The position numbers and the translations under genes were made by a program. A DNA stretch of 16,069 bases from Bacillota bacterium (GTDB lineage: Bacteria > Bacillota > Clostridia > Lachnospirales > Anaerotignaceae), in NCBI GenBank assembly GCA_023413275.1, contig JAEZPX010000220.1, positions 1 through 16,069 on the forward strand. Direction: 5' to 3'. The notes under the pieces are model-generated. The model saw nothing but the letters and a program-made list of their open reading frames with translations. It was not told the origin of the DNA and ran no database searches. Shown piece by piece: positions 1 through 6,766 of the stretch (position 1 is the stretch's first letter; every line of letters begins with the position of its first letter).

Positions 1-1659
1 CTCTCCAAGGGCACCGTGAATGACATCACGAGCCTTTCCATGACCGTGAATGTTGCTCCTGACCCGGATATTGCAATTGTGGCTGCGGCAAAAAACGCTG
101 CACAGAATGCAAGCTATGCTAACATGACTCAGACAGCGGCAACCCATGAGGATGCTATTAAATTGGTACTGAAAAACACTGCGGAAACAGCGGTGAGTAA
201 CAGTGACATTACAACTACCATAAACAAAGTTGCCTACACCCCGCCGATTGCAGGAACTTCGGCAAATTCCAGCGGCACAAACGGCAGCTATACCTTTACC
301 ATTACGGTGTCCAAAGGCAGTCAAAATGAAACAACTGCCCAGAAAACCATCACTATCACAGCAACGCCTTATACAGGAGGGACTGGCGGCGGTTCTGGCA
401 GTGGTTCTGGCAGTGGTTCTAGTAAACCCGTTCCGTCCACTAAGCCCACCGAGCCTGTTACCGGCAGCACGGAAAATAAAGCTGCTGTGGACGGTAAGGG
501 AAGCGTCAGCGTCAGCTTGTCCGATAAGAATATCACCGACGCCATTACGGATGCAAAGGCCGAGGCAGCAAAAAAAGGCGTGAATGCAGGAGACATTACG
601 GCTGTAATCCACGTCACAACTGGTGAGATGGACGCTAACACTGTGGTGGTCAATCTGCCTAAAACGACACAAGAGCAGGTCATCAGCAACAATATATCCA
701 GCGTTCAGCTTGCCATTGACCGTCCTGACATAACCATTGGCATTAACCTTGCGGCGGTAACTGAGATTAATCGGCAGGCAAAGGCCGACGTTCAGCTTTC
801 CGCTACCCGTTTGGACAACACAAAACTGTCCGGCGACGCAAAGACCGCCATTGGCAATCGTCCTGCATATGACTTCAAGGCAATCTATGGCGGCGGAAAA
901 TCCGTGACTGATTTCGGCAAAGGCAGTGTCAACGTGGAAATTCCCTATACGCTACAAAAAGGTGAGATTGCGGGTAATGTCTATGCCGTGTATGTGGATA
1001 CAAAAGGAAATGTGACCTATCTCACCGATTCCAGTTATGATGCAAGGCGCGGAACGGTGGTGTTTTCTACCAGTCATTTTTCTACTTACGGCATAGCCTA
1101 CAAAGCCAGCTTTAACTATTCAGACATCGATGGTCATTGGGCAAAAGATGATATTCTTTTTGTTGCAAACCGCGGCCTCATGACCGGTACCAGCACCACC
1201 ACGTTCAGCCCTAACGGTTCTATGACACGGGGTATGTTTGTAACAGCACTCGGACGTTTGGCAAATGCCGATATCAGCTCTTATAACAAATCGAGCTTTG
1301 GTGATGTAAAAAATGACGCCTACTATATGGGTTATATCGAATGGGGCGTAAAAAGTAACATTCTTGTTGGTATCGGTGGCGGCAAGTTTGATCCTGACGG
1401 CCTTGTAACCCGTGAGCAGATGTCGGTTATTATGGACAGATATGCCACAGCGAATGGGTTTAAGCTGACAGAAGTTCAAGCGCAGAACACCTTTGCCGAT
1501 AACGCCCAAATTGGTGCATGGGCGGTGCCTTCCGTAAAGCGCATTCAGATGGCGGGTGTCATCCACGGTAAAAACAATAACTTTTTTGATCCCCAGGGAA
1601 CGGCTACCCGTGGCGAGGCTTCAGCAGTTTTGCGGCGCTTTGATTTACAGCAGCACTAA
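1..1659 (+). CDS. SLH-domain surface protein, 5' partial
   Basis: The reading frame is open from base 1, so the start and any signal peptide lie outside the window; about 552 residues are present. The N-terminal part is Thr/Ser/Ala-rich, typical of extracellular Ig-like or linker sequence. It is followed by a Gly-Ser linker (nt ~376-425) and a Pro/Thr stretch. A globular middle region (roughly residues 155-365) precedes three SLH repeats: one starting at nt ~1111 with YSDIDGHWAKDDI, one at nt ~1285 with FGDVKNDAYYMGYIEWG, and one at nt ~1486 with FADNAQIGAWA. SLH triplets bind pyruvylated secondary cell wall polymer, so this is a cell-surface protein anchored at its C terminus. Related clostridial proteins often carry cell-wall-binding repeats after the SLH block; here the frame ends early at LQQH, and such a repeat follows in another frame. 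The function beyond anchoring is unknown. Confidence 0.85.
   Translation, partial: LSKGTVNDITSLSMTVNVAPDPDIAIVAAAKNAAQNASYANMTQTAATHEDAIKLVLKNTAETAVSNSDITTTINKVAYTPPIAGTSANSSGTNGSYTFTITVSKGSQNETTAQKTITITATPYTGGTGGGSGSGSGSGSSKPVPSTKPTEPVTGSTENKAAVDGKGSVSVSLSDKNITDAITDAKAEAAKKGVNAGDITAVIHVTTGEMDANTVVVNLPKTTQEQVISNNISSVQLAIDRPDITIGINLAAVTEINRQAKADVQLSATRLDNTKLSGDAKTAIGNRPAYDFKAIYGGGKSVTDFGKGSVNVEIPYTLQKGEIAGNVYAVYVDTKGNVTYLTDSSYDARRGTVVFSTSHFSTYGIAYKASFNYSDIDGHWAKDDILFVANRGLMTGTSTTTFSPNGSMTRGMFVTALGRLANADISSYNKSSFGDVKNDAYYMGYIEWGVKSNILVGIGGGKFDPDGLVTREQMSVIMDRYATANGFKLTEVQAQNTFADNAQIGAWAVPSVKRIQMAGVIHGKNNNFFDPQGTATRGEASAVLRRFDLQQH
391..420 (+). repeat. 12-bp tandem repeat in Gly-Ser linker
   Basis: The 12-mer GGTTCTGGCAGT occurs twice plus a half copy, encoding alternating Gly-Ser. 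The unit is a multiple of three, so copy-number slippage would change linker length without breaking the frame. Confidence 0.8.
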
Positions 1660-1744
1660 CTCGGGGTGGGTGAACAATAATTCCGATCAGGGTATGTTTT
1701 TAAAAGATGGAAAAGTCCTTACCAACTGGCAGACCTTGTACTGA
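1640..1744 (+). pseudogene. Frameshifted cell-wall-binding repeat of the SLH protein
   Basis: In frame 2, directly across the stop of the SLH gene, the sequence reads SGWVNNNSDQGMFLKDGKV and continues LTNWQTLY before a stop. The spacing of GW, the aromatic/Met-Phe position, KDGK and NW is the pattern of choline-binding-like cell-wall-binding repeats, which in clostridial SLH proteins follow the last SLH domain. The SLH frame runs through AVLRRF and should continue into this frame. The break therefore looks like a small indel around nt 1635-1650 that ends the SLH protein early, and a second stop soon after suggests further decay. A sequencing error is possible. Confidence 0.6.
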
Positions 1745-2020
1745 GCCAAAAATGCGGCAAAAACTGACTCCAGCCTGTGGGATACTGATTTTTAAGGAGG
1801 CTCAAAAGCAGTAGGATGCAGCAAGGCAGATCTACGGAATAAACCTTCAAATGTGAAGCTGAGACGGCTTACGTCCAGCGTCTATAGTTTAAGAAAGATA
1901 AGTAAACAAAACAGCAGAATAGATTGCAAGGGTAAACATTGTGAAAGTCTGAAGCGTAAAGTTACAGTGTCTATGGCACTTTACAAAACGCTACGATAAT
2001 CTGGTTGCCCAAAACCGTGC
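1745..2020. other. Gap without recognisable gene
   Basis: No open frame of note and no recognised RNA. It probably represents decayed 3' sequence of the surface-protein gene leading to the hairpin at 2021-2056. Confidence 0.4.
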
Positions 2021-2062
2021 AAAGGCGTACCCTCTCGAAACAGAGGGAACGCCTTTATTCTT
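2021..2062 (+). terminator. Terminator-like hairpin, group II intron insertion site
   Basis: AAAGGCGT (2021-2028) pairs with ACGCCTTT (2049-2056), and CCCTCT (2030-2035) pairs with AGAGGG (2042-2047), leaving one A/A mismatch and a 6-nt loop. The tail TTTATTCTT is a moderate U-tract. It is a plausible terminator for the surface-protein transcript. The intron-like 5' end begins at 2063, immediately after the tail, which matches the known preference of class C group II introns for sites just downstream of terminator stem-loops. Confidence 0.65.
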
Positions 2063-2190
2063 GTGCGCCATCATGAGCGCAAACTAAGGGATAAATTCCC
2101 GAGTGTGGGTGAATAGTACCAATCACATAGCCAAGAGCAAAGGTGTCCGTTGACAAGGAGAAAATATAAACGGACAAAAGATATGATGCT
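2063..2190 (+). mobile_element. Class C group II intron, 5' (domain I) fragment
   Basis: The segment starts with GTGCGCC, a group II intron 5' boundary. It keeps small helices in the order I recall for domain I of class C introns such as the Oceanobacillus one: GGG-ATAAATT-CCC (2088-2100), then GTGTGGGT (2103-2110) with ACC (2118-2120) and CAC (2124-2126). AGAGCAAAGGTGTCCGT (2134-2150) follows, and ACGGAC (2170-2175) closes on GTCCGT. After about 2190 the resemblance fades, and no intact reverse transcriptase frame or domain V follows, so this is a truncated or decayed copy. The identification is from memory of the family consensus; a covariance-model search would settle it. Confidence 0.6.
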
Positions 2191-2428
2191 AAAGTTGGTG
2201 AAGCAGTAAAAATAATTAAAAACGGATCAAAGAACTGGGATGCTTACAGAGGGAACAGTAGGGGAATTACTATTGACCAACAGTAACTATCACTCGTAGA
2301 GGTATAAATAAAATTCTGGAGCAATTAGATGAAGGTATTATCAAAAGTTGGTTGGGCATAGAATTGGTTGATAAAAGCTATTGCAGGGATGAAAATTTCT
2401 GACGCCTACAATTTTTCTGTGAAGCTTC
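2191..2428. other. Unassigned decayed sequence
   Basis: Short open stretches exist, for example one encoding DAKVGEAVKIIKNG and another encoding KILEQLDEGIIKSWLG, but none has a start with a ribosome binding site or a recognisable fold. It may be degraded intron or gene debris. Confidence 0.3.
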
Positions 2429-2457
2429 TTGACAAATAAACGACCGTTCACTATAAT
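2429..2457 (+). promoter_or_regulatory. SigA promoter of the TetR gene
   Basis: A consensus -35 TTGACA (2429-2434) and a consensus -10 TATAAT (2452-2457) are separated by exactly 17 nt. It lies 39 nt upstream of the TetR start codon. A perfect consensus predicts a strong promoter that would need repression, consistent with the overlapping operator. Confidence 0.85.
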
Positions 2458-2467
2458 ATAGTAAACG
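2445..2467. promoter_or_regulatory. Palindromic operator overlapping the -10
   Basis: CGTTCACTATA (2445-2455) and TATAGTAAACG (2457-2467) form 11-bp inverted arms around one central A, with a single mismatch. The palindrome covers the -10 box, so a bound dimer would block RNA polymerase. Its size fits a TetR-family dimer, and autoregulation by the adjacent gene is the simplest reading. Confidence 0.7.
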
Positions 2468-2495
2468 ATTGTATACCACACAGGAGGTGTAAAGA

Positions 2496-3113
2496 ATGTC
2501 TGATACAAAGGAAGATATTCTGATGACTGCGCTCCGTTTATTTGCACAAGACGGTTATGAGGCGGTTTCTGTTAGCAAAATTGCTGGAGAGTTGGGTATG
2601 ACAAAGGGTGCACTATATAGACACTATAAAAATAAGCGCGACATTTTTGATAGCATTTTTGAACGTATATGTCAATTAGATATTGAGCGATCTAAAAAGG
2701 CAGGTTTTCCAGAAAAAGAACAAGATTTTTTCAGTAATACTTCTGTGGAAAGTATTAAAGCATATATGGAATCGCAATTTTATTACTGGACAGAAGATGA
2801 AATTGCCTGTAATTTCCGTAGAATGTTGACTTTGGAACAGTACAGAAACCCTGAAATGACAAAATTGTATCAAAAAGTTTTAGCCAGTGGCCCAGTCAAC
2901 TTTATAGAAGATTTATTTCGTAAAATGATGAATCAAGGAACTTGGCACAAGGGCAGTGCAAAACAAATGGCTGTTGAGCTTTATGCTCCATTCTATTTAT
3001 CACTAAGCATTTTAGACGCAGCATCAGATAAAGAAGAAAAAGAAGAAATTGTAAAACTTTTTATAACACATATTGAGTGTTTCATAGAAAAATATGCTAA
3101 AGAAAAGATATAA
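2496..3113 (+). CDS. TetR/AcrR-family transcriptional regulator
   Basis: A 205-residue protein of typical TetR length. The N-terminal helix-turn-helix spans about residues 7-53: TKEDILMTALRLFAQDGYEA, then VSKIAGELGMTKGALYRHY, the family's recognition-helix signature, then KNKRDIF. The C-terminal helical domain (about 60-200) would bind an unknown ligand and dimerise. The start is set by AGGAGG at 2483-2488, 7 nt upstream. A consensus promoter with an overlapping palindrome upstream suggests it represses itself. No intact efflux gene follows; the next items are a broken KTR gene and an RNHCP gene, so its other targets are unknown. The gene appears intact. Confidence 0.9.
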   Translation: MSDTKEDILMTALRLFAQDGYEAVSVSKIAGELGMTKGALYRHYKNKRDIFDSIFERICQLDIERSKKAGFPEKEQDFFSNTSVESIKAYMESQFYYWTEDEIACNFRRMLTLEQYRNPEMTKLYQKVLASGPVNFIEDLFRKMMNQGTWHKGSAKQMAVELYAPFYLSLSILDAASDKEEKEEIVKLFITHIECFIEKYAKEKI

Positions 3114-3131
3114 AATAGTGAAGGTGAGAAT

Positions 3132-3224
3132 ATGAGATTCGAGTGGGTTTTATGCCCTGTTTGAGGTAACAAGACACTGCAAAAACCTAAAAAAATAGAA
3201 GTTGTTGAAGAAATCACAAATTAA
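3132..3224 (+). pseudogene. Broken cysteine-rich KTR-type small protein
   Basis: The start MRFEWVLCPV is followed by an in-frame TGA at 3162-3164 and then GNKT. Intact cysteine-rich KTR proteins, small zinc-ribbon-like proteins often found in mobile elements beside regulators and resistance genes, begin with a similar tryptophan and the motif CPVCGNKTR. The TGA therefore falls exactly where the second Cys of the CxxC should be. The frame then stays open to TAA at 3222 but lacks the expected downstream CxxC, so the gene looks truncated as well as stopped. A GGTGAG ribosome binding site precedes the ATG. Confidence 0.55.
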
Positions 3225-3262
3225 ACGAAAGTATATTCTTGTTCAGAAAGTCCAACGAAAGT
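3224..3262 (+). repeat. 9-bp direct repeat upstream of RNHCP leader
   Basis: AACGAAAGT occurs at 3224-3232 and again at 3254-3262, 30 bp apart (about three helical turns). It lies upstream of the leader peptide and could be a regulator site or chance. Confidence 0.4.
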
Positions 3263-3297
3263 TGTACTTATAAAAACAGAAAACAGGAGGGTTTTTT

Positions 3298-3333
3298 ATG
3301 AAAAACAATTATTACCGGGGCATTGTGCGCTAA
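3298..3333 (+). CDS. Putative 11-residue leader peptide MKNNYYRGIVR
   Basis: A strong ribosome binding site (AGGAGGG, 3285-3291) sits 6 nt before an ATG that opens only 11 codons. The stop codon lies directly before the first of several mutually exclusive RNA helices that reach the ribosome binding site of the next gene. Size, spacing and structure match the leader peptides of translationally attenuated resistance genes (erm and cat types). It may also be a remnant of a longer gene. Confidence 0.5.
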   Translation: MKNNYYRGIVR

Positions 3334-3404
3334 CCGGGAGGTTTGCGTATAAATCAATTTCTACCAAGCCTCCCAAAAGGACTATAACAACGACTTTTAG
3401 GAGG
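3315..3404 (+). promoter_or_regulatory. Putative translational attenuator of the RNHCP gene
   Basis: Four segments can pair in two ways. Segment 1 CCGG (3315-3318, inside the leader ORF) pairs with 3334-3337. Segment 2 GGGAGGTTTG (3336-3345) pairs over 10 bp, one of them G-U, with segment 3 CAAGCCTCCC (3365-3374). Segment 3 extended, CCTCCCAAAAG (3369-3379), pairs with segment 4 CTTTTAGGAGG (3394-3404), giving 10 pairs and one mismatch. Segment 4 is the ribosome binding site of the RNHCP gene, so 3:4 pairing hides it and 2:3 pairing exposes it. A ribosome stalled in the leader would disrupt 1:2 and favour 2:3, turning the gene on, as in ermC. No U-tract follows 2:3, so translational rather than transcriptional control is favoured. 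Confidence 0.6.
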
Positions 3405-3414
3405 ATAAAATATC

Positions 3415-3840
3415 ATGAACAGAGAAAACAAACGGAAACAATACGAAAAAGGATATTACAAAATCCACGCATGTAAAGACAGTTTTACCTGCAAGGTCTG
3501 CGGAAGGCTAGTGGTGCCGACAGGTGCTGGGAGCGACCACCGCAATCATTGTCCGAACTGTCTGCACAGCCTTCACGTGGATATTGAACCCGGTGACCGT
3601 GAATCGGATTGTGGTGGTTATATGGAGCCGATAGCAGTATGGGTACGCAAAAATGGTGAATGGGCGATTATTCACCGTTGCCATAAATGTGGCCAACTTT
3701 CATCTAATCGTATAGCGGCTGACGACAATCCTATGAAGCTAATGGCGATTGCAATGAAACCCGTTGCACTTCCGCCGTTCCCGATTGAGAGAATTGAAGA
3801 AATGACTGATTTAATGGCTGGCGATGGGAGATTAAAGTAA
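3415..3840 (+). CDS. RNHCP-domain zinc-ribbon protein
   Basis: A 141-residue protein containing the literal family signature RNHCP at residues 43-47. Metal-ligand pairs are CKVC (26-29), CPNC (46-49), a single Cys at 66, and CHKC (89-92), consistent with one or two structural zinc sites. The rest is polar with no membrane segment, so it should be cytosolic. The biochemical function of the RNHCP family is not established as far as I know. AGGAGG (3399-3404) lies 10 nt before the ATG and is the strand that the upstream attenuator can sequester. That control resembles genes induced by ribosome-targeting compounds, so a ribosome or translation-stress role is a reasonable guess, but only inference. 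Confidence 0.85.
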   Translation: MNRENKRKQYEKGYYKIHACKDSFTCKVCGRLVVPTGAGSDHRNHCPNCLHSLHVDIEPGDRESDCGGYMEPIAVWVRKNGEWAIIHRCHKCGQLSSNRIAADDNPMKLMAIAMKPVALPPFPIERIEEMTDLMAGDGRLK

Positions 3841-3876
3841 GTACAAAAAAAACACAGAGCCCAGACGCATAGATGA

Positions 3877-3930
3877 AGAGCCGATAACCTGATAGGTGGA
3901 TACTCATGGTTATCGGCTCTGCTTGTCTTT
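3877..3930 (+). terminator. Terminator after the RNHCP gene
   Basis: AGAGCCGATAACC (3877-3889) and GGTTATCGGCTCT (3908-3920) form a perfect 13-bp stem with an 18-nt loop, followed by GCTTGTCTTT. It lies 37 nt after the RNHCP stop. Confidence 0.75.
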
Positions 3931-3948
3931 AGGTGAATATCTTTACAG

Positions 3949-4032
3949 CTACTCCTTTGGTTGGCTGTCCAATGTGGCTTTCACAGTCCCTTTTATTACT
4001 TTCATAGAGCGGTCATCATAATTGTTGAGCAT
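3949..4032 (-). pseudogene. Unrecognised minus-strand gene fragment
   Basis: The minus strand encodes MLNNYDDRSMKVIKGTVKAT plus seven more residues before a TAG. The composition looks coding and GC content is higher than around it, but I do not recognise the family. Stops lie just upstream in the same orientation, so if real it is a C-terminal remnant. Confidence 0.25.
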
Positions 4033-4129
4033 TTATAAACTCTGTTGGTGCTGTTAACGACTGTAACGCATTATTTAAACAACGGATAAGTAAAATCGAG
4101 CAGATGTAATTTTGATGTTAAGCGAGGGC

Positions 4130-4590
4130 CATAATAAAGCCAAAAAAATATTTAAAAAAGAAATGGATAGCGAGGAAATCTTTAAATTTGTGGTAGATAC
4201 GCAGTGATAAAGAAGCGAAAGAAGTAATAAAAGCTGAGTTGATAGAACTAGGATCAAGAGTACTTGGGAAACTAACAAGGTATGACAGAGAGCAATTTAT
4301 AGAAAAATTGAAATCAAAGGGGTTATGTAGCAGGAAGATAATGGGATTAGCTGGTTTGACCGGAAGCATGGTAGAACGGATGAGGACGGTTTTTTTGAAA
4401 AAGAGATTAAAGAAAAAAATGCATACAAAATAAATGAAGGCTGGATAAGTGAGCACAACAGAAATAATGTTATTGAAGTAAAGAATGAACTTACTCCTTC
4501 GTAAAGTAAAAATCACAAAGAAAAATTGCTGAAATGTTAGAGATAGATAGAAACGCAGTCCAAAGAGTCTGGAGCCTAAATAAGTAAGCT
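4130..4590 (+). pseudogene. Decayed transposase-like remnant (IS200/Y1 C-terminal type)
   Basis: Several short frames in succession look like pieces of one or two genes. One runs DKEAKEVIKAELIELG, then LTRYDREQFIEKLKSKGL, CSRKIMGLAGLTG and SMVERMR (about 4206-4380). That order, EA..I, then R..(F)I.KLK.KGLS.R.I..LTG, is the C-terminal tail I associate with Firmicute IS200-like/REP-associated Y1 transposases. Later pieces in other frames include INEGWISEHNRNNVIEVK (~4430-4485) and a helix-turn-helix-like RKIAEMLEIDRNAVQRVW (~4518-4575). Stops and frame changes show decay. No catalytic HUH motif remains. Confidence 0.35.
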
Positions 4591-4711
4591 GGGAATCAAA
4601 AAGAACCTTCTCTGTGAACTCGGAAAGAATGCGGAGGATTTGAATTTAAGTCTTTAGTTTGTATTGAAGAAATAATTAATAAAGGAAGAATAAATGGAAT
4701 AAGGGGGTATT
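4591..4711. other. AT-rich leader of the EFR1 gene
   Basis: No gene. It ends with a GGGGG-type ribosome binding site 6 nt before the ATG at 4712. No convincing -35/-10 pair was found by eye. Confidence 0.4.
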
Positions 4712-5602
4712 ATGAAAAGAGTAAAATTGGTTTGTTTTTCTGGTACTGGTGGTACAAAGCGATTTACTTCGTCATTAGAAACTAGCCTTATAAAGTATGG
4801 ATGTGACGTTAAAGTTTTATATTTAGAAACGAAGTTAATAGAAATTGCTAAAAGAGAAGGTACTTTTAATGACAACTCATATGATTTTATTATAATCCTT
4901 TTTCCAGTTCATGCATTTGATGCTCCGGAGCCAGTTTATAAATGGATAAAAGCCCTTCCTAAATGTCAAATGGTATCTGTTGCACTGATTTCGGTTTCGG
5001 CTGCTGGCGAATTTTGGATTAATCAAGCTTGCAGAATTGGTTTAATAAGAGGTTTATCAAAAAAAGGGTATAATGTTTTCTATGAGCGGATGATTATTAT
5101 GCCGTTTAATATGCTGATTGCAACAAAAGAGTCTTTTTCAATGCGTTTACTTCAATTGCTTCCGATTAAAGCAGAGAATACCGCTAAAGAAATCCTCGAA
5201 TTGAAACGGCGAAGAATTGAACCTAAATTGAAAAGCAGGGTTATTACGAGTTTGGCTAAAGTTGAAAAGGTGACGTCTAAGTTATTCGGTAAAGAATTAA
5301 GAATTAAGAAGACGTGCACGCAATGTGGACTCTGTGCCAATAGTTGCCCTATGGAAAACATAAAAATGAATCATGGAACTCCTCATTTTGGATGGCATTG
5401 CGTAGAATGTCTTCGATGCATATACGTTTGTCCCACTCATTCTATTTACCCTTTTGTATCACGATATATGGTGATTAAAGGCGGATATGATTTAGACAGG
5501 ATAGAAAAACAGTTTGAAAACACAATACTTGAGTCAGATGAGGAGATTACTGTTGGAATGTACTCGTTTTTCAGGGAGTATATTGAGAACGAATGGATAT
5601 AA
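4712..5602 (+). CDS. EFR1-family flavodoxin/ferredoxin fusion
   Basis: A 296-residue protein. Residues 5-150 are flavodoxin-like: a beta strand leads into FSGTGGTKRF (9-18), the FMN phosphate-binding loop position, and there is an aromatic-poor FPVHAFDAPEP segment (64-73). Two 4Fe-4S motifs follow: C202-x2-C205-x2-C208-x3-C212-Pro and C230-x2-C233-x2-C236-x3-C240-Pro. Combined flavodoxin plus 2[4Fe-4S] proteins of this length in anaerobes are annotated as EFR1 family ferrodoxin; a cytosolic electron carrier is the likely role, with unknown partners. There is no transmembrane segment and all eight cluster cysteines are present. It may be co-transcribed with the following small frame and the acetyltransferase pseudogene, since no terminator is seen before 6684. 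Confidence 0.85.
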   Translation: MKRVKLVCFSGTGGTKRFTSSLETSLIKYGCDVKVLYLETKLIEIAKREGTFNDNSYDFIIILFPVHAFDAPEPVYKWIKALPKCQMVSVALISVSAAGEFWINQACRIGLIRGLSKKGYNVFYERMIIMPFNMLIATKESFSMRLLQLLPIKAENTAKEILELKRRRIEPKLKSRVITSLAKVEKVTSKLFGKELRIKKTCTQCGLCANSCPMENIKMNHGTPHFGWHCVECLRCIYVCPTHSIYPFVSRYMVIKGGYDLDRIEKQFENTILESDEEITVGMYSFFREYIENEWI

Positions 5603-5784
5603 AATTGATCAATTTCATTGTCAAAAAAAGAATAAGACTTTATAAGGCCTTTTTAGAATACAGTCGATGGATTATTTTAGAGAAAAATACGCCTCTGTCA
5701 AGGGACCAGTGGTCCTTACGACATCATTTTCACTGCTCGAGGCACTTTGAAGCTATAATACTTATGACGAGATGTGGCGGATGA
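5593..5784 (+). CDS. Small hypothetical protein, doubtful
   Basis: A 63-codon frame whose ATG overlaps the last codons of the EFR1 gene, an arrangement compatible with translational coupling. The N-terminal 40 residues are basic and amphipathic (KRIRLYKAFLEYSRW); no family is recognised. It may be the head of a truncated gene, because downstream sequence shows further broken frames. No independent ribosome binding site is evident. Confidence 0.3.
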   Translation: MDIKLINFIVKKRIRLYKAFLEYSRWIILEKNTPLSRDQWSLRHHFHCSRHFEAIILMTRCGG

Positions 5785-6012
5785 AGAAAAGTAGCATTAA
5801 ACCATATAATATGTTATTGTTTTAGAGAGATTTTTGAGGATTAAAATGGGTTAAAAGGTGCTGTTTTTGAGCCTGAAAAAATGGAGAAGATAAAGATGAC
5901 CTGAGATAATTCTAATGAATATAAAAATAAATTAGGCGGTGAAGGAATGAAGCGTTGCATTGTAGTTGCCGGAATAGATTAAAAGCAAATTAAATTTTTA
6001 GGAGGATTTGTA
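5785..6012 (+). other. Decayed spacer with a broken gene start
   Basis: At 5947-5982 the frame MKRCIVVAGID opens behind GGTGAAGGA and stops at once. Its start resembles that of thiamine pyrophosphokinase-type proteins (MKRC.IVGG), but too little remains to assign it. The rest of the interval has only short frames. The AGGAGG ribosome binding site of the acetyltransferase ends it. Confidence 0.3.
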
Positions 6013-6638
6013 ATGTCTATTTCGGAAGAAAAAGTATATCCACGTACTGGTGATACACAAACTATCTATCTCCAGTCTGTTATTACCAACCCTAACATTA
6101 AAATTGGAGATTATACCATGTATAATGACTTTGTAAATGATCCAGCTGAATTTGAGAAGAATAATGTTTTATATCATTATCCTATAAATCATGATAAATT
6201 GATTATTGGTAAGTATTGTTCCATTGCCTGCGGTGCAAAATTTATTTTTACTAGTGCAAACCACATTTTGAAATCACTCTCTACATATCCATTTCCCCTG
6301 TTCTGGGAAGTTTATGGACTTAACAAAGTGGATGTAACACAGGCATGGGATAACAAAGGAGATATCATTATAGGAAATGATGTATGGATTGGATACGAAG
6401 CAGTCATTATGCAAGGTATTCATATTGGAAATGGAGAATTATCGGAGCAAGAGCAATTGTAACAAAAGACGTTGAGCCATACACAATCGTAGGCGGTGTG
6501 CCAGCAAAACCGATTAAAAAAAGATTTAATGATGAAACAATTGAAACATTACAATCAATCTGTTGGTGGGACTGGGATAAAGAAAAAGTGCGTGAAAAAA
6601 TAAATGATATTATGTCTGGAAATATAGAAAAAATATAA
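6013..6638 (+). pseudogene. Vat/CatB-type xenobiotic acetyltransferase, frameshifted
   Basis: The frame from 6013 gives 149 residues, ending at 6462. The continuation lies in another frame (6438-6638), starting IIGARAIVTKDVEPYTIVGG. Together they give about 208 residues, normal for Vat (streptogramin A) and CatB-type (chloramphenicol) acetyltransferases, which are left-handed beta-helix trimers using acetyl-CoA. Visible family features are YHYP (54-57), IGKYCSIA hexapeptide repeats, the catalytic His in SANH (His84), IGNDVWIGYEAVIM, and the C-terminal WWDW motif. The break is at GNG(x)IIGA: one base is missing from the codon at about 6436-6437. Everything else is conserved, so the lesion is recent or a sequencing error. 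The true substrate cannot be told from sequence alone. The ribosome binding site is GGAGG at 6001-6005. Confidence 0.85.
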
Positions 6639-6683
6639 AACCCTAGGGGATCCATATTTAAGCTGAATATGTAAATAAAAATA

Positions 6684-6732
6684 GGCTAAGCCTTAGATCA
6701 ACTTAATCGACCTACAGACTTAGCCAATTTTT
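6684..6732 (+). terminator. Terminator after the acetyltransferase
   Basis: GGCTAAG (6684-6690) pairs with CTTAGCC (6719-6725), followed by AATTTTT. The 28-nt loop is long, but the U-tract and position 46 nt after the acetyltransferase stop support termination. Confidence 0.65.
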
Positions 6733-6766
6733 AAATCTAAAAACAAAAAATGATGATAATGATTAT

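Noticed and set aside
369..692. ORF antisense to the SLH gene
   Set aside because: Pro/Leu repeats are the complement of the Gly-Ser linker; a shadow of the real gene.
2021..2110. Open frame through the hairpin and intron start
   Set aside because: It is open only because the segment lacks stops by chance; the RNA structure and intron signature explain it better.
3162..3164. TGA at a Cys position as a selenocysteine codon
   Set aside because: The downstream half of the KTR protein is missing and no SECIS-like hairpin is evident just after the TGA; decay is simpler.
4118..4516. 132-codon minus-strand ORF
   Set aside because: Low-complexity Phe/Leu/Ile-rich reading opposite AT-rich transposase debris; no ribosome binding site and no family.
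6430..6462. Programmed frameshift in the acetyltransferase
   Set aside because: No slippery heptamer or downstream structure at the break, and the family is not known to use recoding.
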